Below are positions 1-10,000 of a stretch of 50,575 nucleotides of DNA, one piece after another. The translations under genes were made by a program, and so were the position numbers. The notes under the pieces were generated by a model. It was not told where the DNA came from, searched no databases, and saw only the letters and a program-made list of their open reading frames with translations. The stretch comes from Anaerolineae bacterium. Its GTDB lineage: Bacteria; Chloroflexota; Anaerolineae; JAAYZQ01. The DNA is taken from the NCBI GenBank assembly GCA_016929795.1, contig JAFGIA010000459.1, positions 1 through 50,575 of the forward strand, in the 5' to 3' direction. How positions within the stretch are numbered: the stretch's first letter is position 1; the number at the start of each line of letters is the position of its first letter.

Positions 1-84
1 AAAGAGCGCCGTCCGCGCCGAGCCGACGTGAAAATAGCCGGTGGGACTGGGCGCGATCCGGACGCGTACCGGTGTGTCGGCCAC
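1..84 (-). CDS. gltX: Glutamate-tRNA ligase, N-terminal fragment
   Basis: This is the first 28 codons of a minus-strand gene that runs off the left edge. The GTG start at 84 is preceded by a strong ribosome site (GAGGAGG, about 7 nt away). The translation reads [20 protein letters not shown], the N-terminal Rossmann segment of glutamyl/glutaminyl-tRNA synthetases, with HVGS in the place of the class I HIGH signature that binds ATP. The enzyme charges tRNA-Glu (or tRNA-Gln in a non-discriminating form) in the cytoplasm. The discriminating/non-discriminating type cannot be told from this fragment. The family assignment is firm because the signature is nearly invariant. Confidence 0.93.
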   Translation of the reverse strand, partial: MADTPVRVRIAPSPTGYFHVGSARTALF

Positions 85-124
85 GGGAACACCCTCCTCA
101 GAGTCGATTTCAATTCAAAATGAG

Positions 125-153
125 ATTATATCAGACTCGGCGCGAATGCGCAA
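125..153 (-). promoter_or_regulatory. Promoter of gltX
   Basis: On the minus strand there is a -35 TTGCGC (148-153), a 17-bp spacer and a perfect -10 TATAAT (125-130). A TGA directly before the -10 makes it an extended -10. The 13-mer AGTCTGATATAAT differs by one base from a 13-mer at two other minus-strand promoters near 38.0 and 42.0 kb. The leader to the GTG would be about 35 nt. Confidence 0.8.
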
Positions 154-275
154 CCTGGTGCCAGCGCCCGAGTATAGTGCCAAGTCGCTGGACCCCCGTG
201 ACACAACCCTCGTGCTTGACGTTTTGTGTTATTCCCACTGGGTAATTCATCAAACAGCCGAACAGTGAGCCCCTT

Positions 276-300
276 TCTCCCTCCCGGGGGGGGAGAGGGA
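276..300. repeat. GC-rich imperfect inverted repeat downstream of the regulator
   Basis: A pyrimidine-rich arm (TCTCCCTCCC) faces a purine-rich arm (GGGGAGAGGGA) a few bases after the regulator's stop codon. It could fold as a 3' hairpin for the minus-strand transcript, but no T run follows. It may be a dispersed intergenic element rather than a terminator. Nothing else was recognised between the gltX promoter and this repeat. Confidence 0.4.
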
Positions 301-309
301 GATCCTCCC

Positions 310-3300
310 CTAACCTGGGCGCAGCACCTCTTCCACCACCTCTTGATACGGCCTGGCCGCTGCCTGCGCCCAGGTCTCGGCGAAAGCGGTCTCGCCAAGC
401 TGTGCACGGCAGGTGGCGACGGCAGAATCATGGGCGGCGTGATCCACGGGGGGGAGTGGTGTGCCCAGATCCTGGCGCAGGGTGTGCGCCGTACTGAGCA
501 GCATCGCTGCTTGCACACCATCCCCCTGGACCGCGCTCACTGCGCCCAACTCCTCGAGCGTGTTGGCCATGCCCAGTTTGTGGCCCAGTGCTCGGAACAA
601 AGCCAACCCTTCCATGAGCAGCCGGGATGCCGTCGAAGGATCGCCCAGTGTGTGCCTGACGCGACCCAGGGCCAGGAGCGACCGCGCTAGCTCGGGTTTG
701 TACTGGCCTTCCCGCGCCAGCGCCCTCGTCTCCTCCAGCAACCTCAAAGCGGCCACGGCATCCCCTTCATAGTGCGCCAGCACGCCCCGGCAGTAGCACA
801 CCACCATCTGGAGCCATTTGTTCTCGGATGTCTCCAAGAGGCTAGATGCCGTCTGGAGGCAGCTTCGCGCCGTGGACAGGTCTCCTTGAGCGATGGCGTT
901 TTCCGCCAGGGCGCACAGCACATAGCTCCCCCATACGGTGTCCCCATGTTCCTGATACACTTGTAGTGACTGCTCAAAATAGGACTGAGCCGTGGAATAA
1001 TCCCCTATGGTCGAGTAGACACGGCCGAGATCGGTGAGCCCGTCTGCTATTCCCCATGGGTGTCCCACCTCTCGGGCAATCGCGAGAGCACGCTCAAGAC
1101 GTGCGCGAGCCGCCGTGTACTCCCCTACATCGATGTCAAAGCTTCCCAACGAGACCAGTGCATTGTTGAGTACGACCTTTTCCCCCAGGGCCTCCAGGAT
1201 CGCGACGCTTTCTTCGAGCATGGCCCGCCTTGCGGGATCGCCGGCGCTATCCATCTGGGAGACCCCTAACCGGTGCAGTGCCCGAGCCTCCCCCCACCGG
1301 TCGCCTACCTTGCGGCAGATGGCAAGGGCCTCCTGCAGCCGGTCCTCGGTCAGGCTTGCTTGACCTTGCCAGGCCAACGCGAGCCCCATGAGTGTAAGCG
1401 CCTCCGCCAGGCGATGCTGATCGCCCAGCTCGCGGCAGATCTCCGCGCTTTCCTCTGCCGATAGGCCCGCCGTGCCCAGCTCTCCCAGTGCGTATGTGAG
1501 CATGCCTTTTCCAAGCAGAGCACCGACCCTGCCCAATGTGCGTTCTTCCGGGTGCTGCCCGAGCGATTTCGTGAGCCAAGTGAGCCCTTCATGAAAATGG
1601 CCGCGCATCCGCCAAAACCAACGCAGCGCTCCCGACAGCCGCAACGCCAGTTCGCCCCCACCCGGCGCCGTACAATCGCTCTCAAGAGCCCACGCCAACG
1701 CGGCTCGCAGATTGTCTTGTTCCTGCTCCAACCGCCCCAGCCATTCCAGTTGATCGCGTCCCCTCAAGCCCAGGTCGGCAGCCTCGGCCAGGGCCAGGAA
1801 GTGGTGATAATGGCGCTTCTGCGCCGCCGCTTGCGCCTCGGGATCGGCCGCCAGGATGACGGCGCTGTACTGGCGGACCAGATCGTGCAGTCCGTAGCGG
1901 CCGGCTGCCGCTCGCCTGACCAGCGTCCGGTTGATCAGGGTGGACAGCACAGGCAACGAGGCGCCGGCCACTTGCTCGGCCGCTTGACGAGTGAACCCAC
2001 CATGAAACACCGAGAGCGCGGACAGCACCTGCTGCTCCCTGGCCGACAGCGTTCGCCACGTCTGGTCGAAAACCACCCGCATGCTGCGGTGCCGCTCCGG
2101 GAGATCGCGCACCGAAGCGCTCAGAAAATCCAGGCTGCCTTCGATCTCCTTGGCGATTTCCGCAGGCGATAATATCCTCAACCACGTCGCAGCCAGCTCG
2201 ATGGCCAGGGGCATCCCCTCCACCAGACGGCAGAGGTGGGCTATCCCTGCCAGGTCTGCCTCATGGAAGGCGAACCCGGGTGAGGCCCGCCTGGCGCGCT
2301 GGATGAATAGCGCGACAGCAGCGTACTCATCCAATCTTCCCGTTGGCTCTGTCTCAGGAAATGCCAATCCCTGGACTTCAAAGACCCATTCCCCCTGCAG
2401 GTCGAGCACTTCTCGCGAGGTGACCAACAGCTTGACCCCTGGGGCGCGCTGCAGAATGTCAAGCATGAGCCCCACGATATTGGCTTGCGAAGGCTCCTCT
2501 GTCAACAATTGCTCCACGTTATCCACAATCAACAGCATCTGCTTTTCACACAGGTGATTGAGGAGCTGTACCTTCGGGTCGTCCGGACCATAGAAGCGAA
2601 GACGGATGGCGCTTGCCGTGGCCTTCACGGCTGCTTCGACAGAACCCACAGAAGCCAGGGGAATGAATGCCACCCCATGAGAAAAGTCAGCCCGGTGCTG
2701 CTCGGCAGTCTGCAGAGCCAGGCGCGTCTTGCCGATGCCGCCCGGACCTACCAGGCTGATGCACCGGCATTCCGGGTCGGCGATGAGCCGGCCCAGGTCC
2801 ATCATTTCCTGCTCTCGTCCAAGAAAGGAGGTCAACGATACGGGCAGGTTGTGGACGGGGGCGGTGGGAAGGGAGGAGGGCGGCTCAGCTCCAGTCCCGA
2901 GCTCTCCGGCACGAACCTGCTCGTACAGCTCGCGCGTCCTGGCCGATGGCTCCACGCCCAGCTCCTCAGCCAGAACGCGCCGGCAGGTCTCGTATTGGGC
3001 CAGGGCGGCCGTCCGCTGCCCATCCAGCGCCAGGGCACGCATCACCTGGCAGTGCGCTTCCTCACGCCATGGGTCCAGCTCCAACTGCCGCGACGCGTGG
3101 CGCCGCGCCGTCTGAAAATCCCCGTGCCGCTCATAGTATTCGACCAGGCAACTGCACGCTTCCAGGACGTGTTGGTGCACGCTCTCGCGCTGCACCAGCG
3201 CCCACTGCTCAAACTCGGCGCTGTCATCCAGGAAAAAGTTTTGCAGGAACTCGCCGCGATAGAGCCGGACCAGTTCTTCCAGCCGGGCTGCATGGATCGC

Positions 3301-3681
3301 TGGATCCTGGACACCCCGGCTCCGATTCTCTTCGCATTCGCGCAAAATCGCGTTGAATTGGGCCAGGTCGAGCGTAAAGTCGCTCGCGCGGTTGAACTGA
3401 ATGGCGTCGCGCGAGATGAGGAAATAGGGAGGCGTGGCGGTACGGTCGCCGATCGCCTGGCGCAGGCTAAAGAGGGCTTGCCGCAGATTGTGACGGGCGA
3501 CTGGCTCGGGGCAATCGGGCCACAGCAAACCAACCAGTGACTCTCGCCGGTGCGGACGGTCAGCTTCTACCGCCAGGTAGACCAAGAGCGCACGAGCCTT
3601 GTCCGATTCCAGCGTGGCAACCGGCGTATCATCTACCAAGACTTGCAGTGGACCCAACACGCCCAGCGACAGGTGTGGCAT
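310..3681 (-). CDS. BTAD/SARP-type transcriptional regulator with NB-ARC ATPase and TPR domains
   Basis: 1123 residues in the AfsR-like (SARP-NB-ARC-TPR) layout. The N-terminus (about 1-95) is a winged-helix DNA-binding domain with the typical ARALLVYLA and LWPD segments. A bacterial transcriptional activator (BTAD) domain follows (about 100-250). An NB-ARC/STAND ATPase comes next, with Walker A GPGGIGKTRLAL near residue 310 and Walker B LLIVDNVEQLL near 384. The C-terminal half (about 650-1060) is a run of TPR helices of 40-residue spacing. Such proteins activate transcription after signal sensing through the ATPase/TPR part. The ATG at 3681 was chosen because homology begins there and AAAGGG lies just upstream; the open frame continues upstream only as an antisense shadow of the giant gene. 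It is divergent from the giant-protein operon, which carries an operator-like array, so it is the obvious candidate regulator. The ligand is unknown. Confidence 0.93.
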   Translation of the reverse strand: MPHLSLGVLGPLQVLVDDTPVATLESDKARALLVYLAVEADRPHRRESLVGLLWPDCPEPVARHNLRQALFSLRQAIGDRTATPPYFLISRDAIQFNRASDFTLDLAQFNAILRECEENRSRGVQDPAIHAARLEELVRLYRGEFLQNFFLDDSAEFEQWALVQRESVHQHVLEACSCLVEYYERHGDFQTARRHASRQLELDPWREEAHCQVMRALALDGQRTAALAQYETCRRVLAEELGVEPSARTRELYEQVRAGELGTGAEPPSSLPTAPVHNLPVSLTSFLGREQEMMDLGRLIADPECRCISLVGPGGIGKTRLALQTAEQHRADFSHGVAFIPLASVGSVEAAVKATASAIRLRFYGPDDPKVQLLNHLCEKQMLLIVDNVEQLLTEEPSQANIVGLMLDILQRAPGVKLLVTSREVLDLQGEWVFEVQGLAFPETEPTGRLDEYAAVALFIQRARRASPGFAFHEADLAGIAHLCRLVEGMPLAIELAATWLRILSPAEIAKEIEGSLDFLSASVRDLPERHRSMRVVFDQTWRTLSAREQQVLSALSVFHGGFTRQAAEQVAGASLPVLSTLINRTLVRRAAAGRYGLHDLVRQYSAVILAADPEAQAAAQKRHYHHFLALAEAADLGLRGRDQLEWLGRLEQEQDNLRAALAWALESDCTAPGGGELALRLSGALRWFWRMRGHFHEGLTWLTKSLGQHPEERTLGRVGALLGKGMLTYALGELGTAGLSAEESAEICRELGDQHRLAEALTLMGLALAWQGQASLTEDRLQEALAICRKVGDRWGEARALHRLGVSQMDSAGDPARRAMLEESVAILEALGEKVVLNNALVSLGSFDIDVGEYTAARARLERALAIAREVGHPWGIADGLTDLGRVYSTIGDYSTAQSYFEQSLQVYQEHGDTVWGSYVLCALAENAIAQGDLSTARSCLQTASSLLETSENKWLQMVVCYCRGVLAHYEGDAVAALRLLEETRALAREGQYKPELARSLLALGRVRHTLGDPSTASRLLMEGLALFRALGHKLGMANTLEELGAVSAVQGDGVQAAMLLSTAHTLRQDLGTPLPPVDHAAHDSAVATCRAQLGETAFAETWAQAAARPYQEVVEEVLRPG

Positions 3682-3724
3682 TCGGCCCTTTCGTATGCAA
3701 CGCTGCAAGAGCTTATGATAATAA

Positions 3725-3753
3725 ATTATACGACAAAAAGGGCGCACTGTCAA
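3725..3753 (-). promoter_or_regulatory. Perfect-consensus sigma70 promoter of the regulator gene
   Basis: On the minus strand, TTGACA (3748-3753) and TATAAT (3725-3730) are separated by exactly 17 bp, so all twelve consensus bases match. The predicted start near 3718 gives a leader of about 37 nt to the ATG at 3681. This is an unusually strong promoter for a regulator gene. Confidence 0.9.
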
Positions 3754-3784
3754 CACCAAGAAATCTAGCCGCGGTACAACTCTC

Positions 3785-3827
3785 CTGACGAACCACTGAC
3801 GGTGCACTGACGATACATTGATAAACT
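3785..3827 (+). promoter_or_regulatory. SARP-like operator (three heptamers, 11-bp period) and promoter of the giant-protein operon
   Basis: CTGACGA (3785-3791), CTGACGG (3796-3802) and CTGACGA (3807-3813) start exactly 11 bp apart. A weak fourth match (TTGATAA) begins at 3818, again 11 bp on. SARP activators are known to bind heptameric direct repeats spaced one helical turn apart and ending about 8 bp before the -10. Here the last heptamer ends 8 bp before TAAACT (3822-3827), a 4/6 match to TATAAT; TACATT (3814-3819) is an alternative -10. There is no good -35, as expected for an activator-dependent promoter. The repeats are seen directly; the link to the adjacent regulator is inferred. Confidence 0.72.
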
Positions 3828-3835
3828 GGATACAA

Positions 3836-4057
3836 ATGAAGAAACAACCGGGACGAAACCGTGAACAGCGGCAACCGGTACTCAGCCACTCGTACATACT
3901 CCGGCTGTGGTGCGTGACTGAGCCACAGGCAGCCGTGTGGCGTGCTTCGCTGGAAGACCCATCCACCAAGGAGCGGTTCGGGTTCTCCAGTTTGGAGCAG
4001 TTGTTTGCATTCCTGATGGAGCTAAGTGAAAGAGATAATCTAGGAGAGAAACAATGA
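3836..4057 (+). CDS. Small conserved-type protein translationally coupled to the giant surface protein
   Basis: 73 residues from the ATG at 3836; a TTG at 3818 would add six residues. The N-terminus is basic (KKQPGRNREQR). A compact domain follows with the pattern SYILRLWCV..WRASLEDP....RFGFSSLEQLFAFL. From memory, this type of short protein recurs in Chloroflexota beside BTAD regulators and large secreted proteins, but I know no function for it. Its TGA overlaps the ATG of the next gene (ATGA at 4054-4057), so the two are probably translationally coupled. No clear ribosome site precedes either start. If TAAACT is the -10, transcription starts within a few bases of the ATG, making the mRNA nearly leaderless. 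The product is predicted cytoplasmic, with no signal peptide. Confidence 0.7.
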   Translation: MKKQPGRNREQRQPVLSHSYILRLWCVTEPQAAVWRASLEDPSTKERFGFSSLEQLFAFLMELSERDNLGEKQ

Positions 4058-7000
4058 GTACGTTTCGCGCAATTCGTCACTCCCTGTTTGTCGTCCTGAC
4101 GCTGATCCTCACTCTCAGTCCCATCTTGCCCGCAGCCGGTTCTACCACACTCGTGCACGCGGCGGGAGACGTAGAAGCCGACCCCAAGTCGACAGGCACC
4201 GGACCGGGGTGGGCCGAGTCTGCACCCGTGCCGGCGGCCGCGTGGGCGGCCGCGTCCGAGCCCATGTCGGCTGCGCCGGACCGCCTTTACGGGCCCCAGC
4301 CACATCCAGCTCTGTCTGCGCACCGACCTGCCTCGCCCCACAGGCAAAGTGCACGGGCCAGGGCCGTCGTCGGCGCCAGGGTCGGCGGCGCCAGGGTGGC
4401 CGCCAGCGCTCTCACTGCGGTTGATTCCATCACACCCACCATCTCCATCCACCCCGCCACCATCGAGGAGACGATGCCGGCCGACAGCTCGCGTGTGGTG
4501 TCGCTTACGATCGCCAACGCTGGCGACAGCGACCTGGTGTGGCATGCGTCTACCGTCGATCGCGGGACCACCCTGCAGATGGCAGAAAGAGCCAACACGG
4601 TCACGTTGCCCGCTCCGGGCGTGGCAATCCCCTCGCCGCGAGCCAAGCTCGCCCCCCCTGCCCGCGCCCGGCCGGATGGCAAGGTCACGATCCAGCGGCG
4701 CGGCAGCTTTCTGAACAGTGGCCCCCGGGTGCTGCTGGTGGTGGCCGACGATGACGTTGACTTTGGCAGCCCGATGCAGGGTTTTCTGCAAGCGTACGGC
4801 GACCTGGACACGGTGGATTTGTTCGACGCAATCGATGGCACGCCCACCCTGGCGGAGCTCCAGGCCTACGACGTGGTGGTCACCTGGAGTAGCTACCACT
4901 ATGATGACCGCGTGGCGATGGGCAACGTGCTGGCCAACTATGTGGACACCGGGGGAGGCGTGGTGGTCCTGCAGTATGCCCTGCACGGGTATACGATGCA
5001 GGGCCGCTTCATGACCGAGGACTATATCCCGCTGAGAGGAACCGGCCACACCTGGAACCCCTCCTGCCTGGGCAGCTATGACGCGGACCATCCCATCATG
5101 CAGGGCGTGACCACGGTCTGTGAACCCAACCGCGTCACAGGCACCTACCTCACCGCCGATGCCACCGCGGTCGCCCGCTGGCAGGACGGCAACATCTTTG
5201 TCGCCGTCAAGGATCAGTTGCCGGTCATTGCCCTCAACGCCTATGTCGGCGTCTACTACGAGTGGACCGGCCAGATGGCCGACGTGCTGCACAACAGCAT
5301 CCTTTCCCTGATGGGATTCTGGTTGAGCGTCATGCCTGAGGCGGGCACGGTGCCTGGCCACTCTTCGATGCCGGTCACCGTCACCCTCGACACCACCGAC
5401 CTGATCAGCGCTACCTACCTGGCCGACATTGTGATCGAGAGCAACGATCCGCTCACGCCCGTGGTGACGGTCCCGGTGACGATGCACGTTACCGGCCAGC
5501 CGGCAACCGTAGTGACGCCCGCGCTGCTCGACTTTGGGCAGGTGTACGCCGGCTACACCCGCACCTTGCAGCTCCTGGTCGAGAACGCAGGGACGGCAGA
5601 CCTGGTGGTGTCGGGCATGGTTGCCAGCGACCCGGCGCTGTCTGCCTCGCCTGCCAGCTTTATCGTTCCCACCCAGGCTACGGGGCAAGTGGTGACCATT
5701 ACCTATGCCCCGCCGCTCAGCGCCACCCTGGCGGCAACCCTGGCGATCACGACCAACGACCCGGTCAGTCCCGTGCGGATGGTGCCGGTGGTCGGCAGGG
5801 CAGTCGCCCCGCCGACCATCGGCGTGTCGCCTACCCACTTTGAAGAGGCGATGGCCGCGGGCATGACGCGCATACTGACGCTCACCATCTCGAACCATGG
5901 CCCCACCGACCTGGTGTGGGACACGTTTGTCCCCCCGTACAGCGTTTCGTTGCCGGCGAGCCAGGCGGCCGGGATGGAGACATCGCCGCCCGGCAACACG
6001 CTCAACGGCCGCCCCCGGGTGCTGCTGGCGATTGCCGACTATGACAACCTCTGGGGCAGTCCGATGCAGGGTTTTCTGCAGGCGTACGGCGACCTGGAAA
6101 CGGTGGATCTGTTCAACGCGAACACCGGCACGCCCACCCTGGCGCAGCTAGAGGCCTACGATGTGGTGGTCACCTGGAGGAATATGGCCTATGCCAACGC
6201 CACAGCGATGGGCGATGTGCTGGCCGACTATGTAGATCGCGGGGGGCGAGTCGTCGTCCTGGTGTTTGCGGTCAGCGGCGGCCTCCAGGGCCGGTTCATG
6301 ACCGAGAACTATACCCCGCTCAAAGGCAGCGGCAACACGCAAAGCACGTCTTGCCTGGGCAGCTATGACGCCGACCACCCGATCATGGCGGGCGTGACCG
6401 CGGTGTGCGACTACTATCGCCTGGCAGGCAGCTATCTCACGCCCGATGCCACGGCGGTCGCCCACTGGCAGGATGGTAACATCTTTGTCGGCGTCAAGGA
6501 TCAGTTGCCGGTGGTCGCCCTCGGCGCATTCGTCGGCTACAACTACCGGTGGACCGGCCAGATGGCCGACGTAGTGCACAACAGCATTCTATACCTGTTG
6601 CAATCGTGGCTGACCGTCACACCCGAGGCGGGCACGGTGCCGGCCTACTCTTCGATGCCGGTCAGCGTCACCCTCGACACTACCCATCTCGTCAGCGACA
6701 CCTACCTGGCCGACATTGTCATCGAGAGCAACGATCCGGTCACGCCGCAAGTGACCGTCCCGCTGACCCTGACCGTGGGCGGCGCGCCGTCCGCCCAGGT
6801 GACGCCAACGCTCCTCGATTACGGGCAGGTGTACGCCGGCTACACGCACACCTTGCAGATCCTGGTCGAGAACGAGGGGCGAGCGGACCTGGTGGTGTCG
6901 GGCATTGCCTCCAGCGACCCGGCGCTGTCGGCAGCGCCGGCCAGCTTCGTGGTGCCCGCCTATGCCGGCGGGCAGGTGGTGAACGTGACCTATGCCCCGC

Positions 7001-10000
7001 CTGCCAGTGCCACCCTGGCCGCGACCCTGACCCTCACGACCAACGACCCGATCCTGCCCGTGCGGACGGTGCTAGTGGTCGGCAGGGCGGTCGACCCGCC
7101 GGTGATCGGGGTCGCACCTGAAGCCTTTGAAGAGACAGTATCGGCTGGCGATGTCTTTACGCGCGCGCTCGCCATCAACAACAGCGGTGGCAGCGAGCTC
7201 ACCTGGGCTCTCCAGGGCGCCACGGACTATATCGTGCGTAGCAGCAACGACCCTGACGGTCCGGCGTTCAACTGGATCGAGATCCGTGGGAGCGGAACGC
7301 CGATCCCCGGCCTGGATGATGACACCTATGCCGGCCCATTCGACCTCGGCTTTGCCTTCGATTTCTACGGGGTCCAGCAGACCCAGTACTATGTCAGCGG
7401 CAACGGCTTTCTGTCGTTTGGCGAGGGAGCGAGCGCCCATCAGGCTCAATGCCCTCTGCCTGATCCCACTCCGCCGAACAACCTGATCGCCTTGCTGTGG
7501 GATCACCTGTCCTCGGACTATGTCAGCGGCGGCGTGTTTCGGCAGACCTTTGGCTCCTGCCCCATCTACCGCGGACGATGCACCGTGGTCGAGTTCTACC
7601 GGTGGAACCATTGGGGAGGGCATGCCGCCGGCACCTTCGAAGCGATCCTGTTCGACAGCGGCGCGATTGTCATCCAATTCGCCGATGCTGGGCTCGAGTC
7701 AGGGCTTTACTCTACAACCGGCATAGAGGGGCCGGAAGGCAGCCAGGGACTGGCCTTTGCCTGCCGCGAACCCATCCTGACCGACGAGCTGGCAGTTTCC
7801 TTCTCCAGGCTGCCCCTGTGGCTGCACGCCGCTCCCAGGAGCGGCGCGATCCCGCCCGGCGAAGGGGACCTGGTGACCGTCACCTTTGACAGCAGTGGAC
7901 TGATCAGTGGCACCTACTCGGCAGGCCTGCTGATCGACAGCAACGATCCAGTCACGCCACAGGCAACGATCCCGGTGACTCTGCACTTCACAGGCAGGCC
8001 GGCGGCCGCGGTGACGCCCACCTCGCTCGACTACGGGCAGGTGTTCGCGGGCTATACCTATCCCTTGCAGCTCCTGGTCGAGAACGAGGGCACGGCGGAT
8101 CTGGTGGTGTCGGGCATTGTCGCGAGCGACCCGTCCCTGTCTGCCTCGCCGTCCAGCTTTGTGGTTCCCGGCTCCGGCGGCAGCCAGGGGGTGACGGTGT
8201 CCTACACACCCCCCGTCAGCAGCCCCCTGACGGCGACCCTGGCGATCACGACCAACGACCCGGTCACACCCGTGTGGAGTGTGGCTGTGATCGGCAGGGC
8301 GGTTGACCCACCCGTCATCGCTGTCGAGCCCGCCAGCTTTGAGCAGAGCTTGCCCCCGGACGTCACCCAAGCGCTAACCCTCACGATTTCGAACGCGGGC
8401 GGCTCGGAGCTGGCGTTCGACCTATCAGGAACCTATCCTCAATGGCTCTCGCTCACTCCAGAGGCAGGTACGGTGCCCGCCTCTGCGTCCGTGCTTGTCA
8501 CAGTGACCCTGGACACGACCGGCCTCATCAGCGGAACCTACTATGGTGCGGCGGTCATTGGCAGCAACGATCCGGTGACACCACTGCTCACAGTCCCGCT
8601 GACTCTGCACGTCACCGGGGCGCCGGCGGCCGTGGTGACGCCCACATCGCTCGACTATGGGCAGGTGTTCGCGGGCTATCCCCACCCCTTGCAGCTCCTG
8701 GTCGAGAACGAGGGCACGACGGAGCTGGTGGTCTCGGGCATTGTCGCGAGCGACCCGTCGCTGTCCGCCTCGCCTGCCAGCTTTGTGGTTCCCGCCCTCG
8801 CCAGCGGGCAGGTGGTGATCGTGACTTATGCACCCCCTGTCAGCGACTCTCTGACGGCGACCCTGACGCTCACAACCAACGACCCGGTCACACCCGTGTG
8901 GAGTGTGGCTGTGATCGGCAGGGCAGTTGACCCGCCGATCATTGCCGTGTCTCCCACCCGCATTGAGGAGACCCTCAGCGCGGGCACGACACGCGGGATG
9001 ACGCTCACGGTCACAAACAGCGGCGGCAGTGACCTGGCTTTCGAGATCTCGAATCTCGCCCCGTGGTTGAACATCCCCCAGCCCACGGGGATCGTGCCCG
9101 CCCACTCCTCCGCGCCGGCCACAGTCATCCTGCAGGCCACCGATCTGGTCAGTGGCACTTACTATGCCGACTTGCAGGTTCGCAGCAACGATCCAGTCAC
9201 CCCCGAGGTGACGATCCCGGTGACGATGCACGTCACCGGCAAGCCGGACGCGTCGATCGATCTTCTCATCGACTTTGGGGATGTGTTCTTCACCTACCCC
9301 CACACCCGCTCTCTGCTCATCGAGAATGCGGGCGCCGCAGATTTGGTCGTCTCTGATATCCACAGCGACAACCCGATCGTGATCGCCCTTCCTGACCACC
9401 TGATTGTGCCGGCTCTAGAGTCGGGTGACGTGGATATCATCGCGACGCCGGCACTGAAGGGGCCTTTCAGCGCCACGCTGACCGTCAGCAGCAACGATCC
9501 CGTCTCACCTGTGATCAACGTCGAGGTTGTCGGCACGGCGGTCTATACGCCGGCGATCCGCATCAGCCCGACTGCGTTTGACGTCGTCGTGGAGACAGGC
9601 CAGGTGACCACCCGGACACTCCTCGTGAACAACGATGGCCTTGGCACGCTCCACTTTGTGCTGGATGCCCAAAATGACCTCGTCGCCATGGACCCCCTCG
9701 GCGGGGCCATAGTGGAGTTGGGGCAGATGCCCGTGACGGTCACCTTTGACGCGACTACGCTGTTGGATGGCAAGTATACGGAGCGGATTGACGTCGCGTC
9801 GAACGACCCGGCCCAGCCGCTCATCTCCATCCCGGTTAGCTTGACGGTGATCCTCCTCCCCCCCGGGGTGCCGTCCCTGGTGAGCCCACTGGACGGTGAG
9901 GTCAATGTGCGCATCGACAAGATGCTCCAATGGCAGGCATCGCCGCGCGCCACTACGTACGATCTCTACTTGTGGCCAGACGGCACCTCCAAACCGGGCA

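Noticed and set aside
3682..5898. Upstream extension of the regulator's open frame on the minus strand
   Set aside because: It is antisense to the start of the giant gene, has no matching domain, and the consensus promoter at 3725-3753 lies inside it. The homology of the regulator starts at the ATG at 3681.
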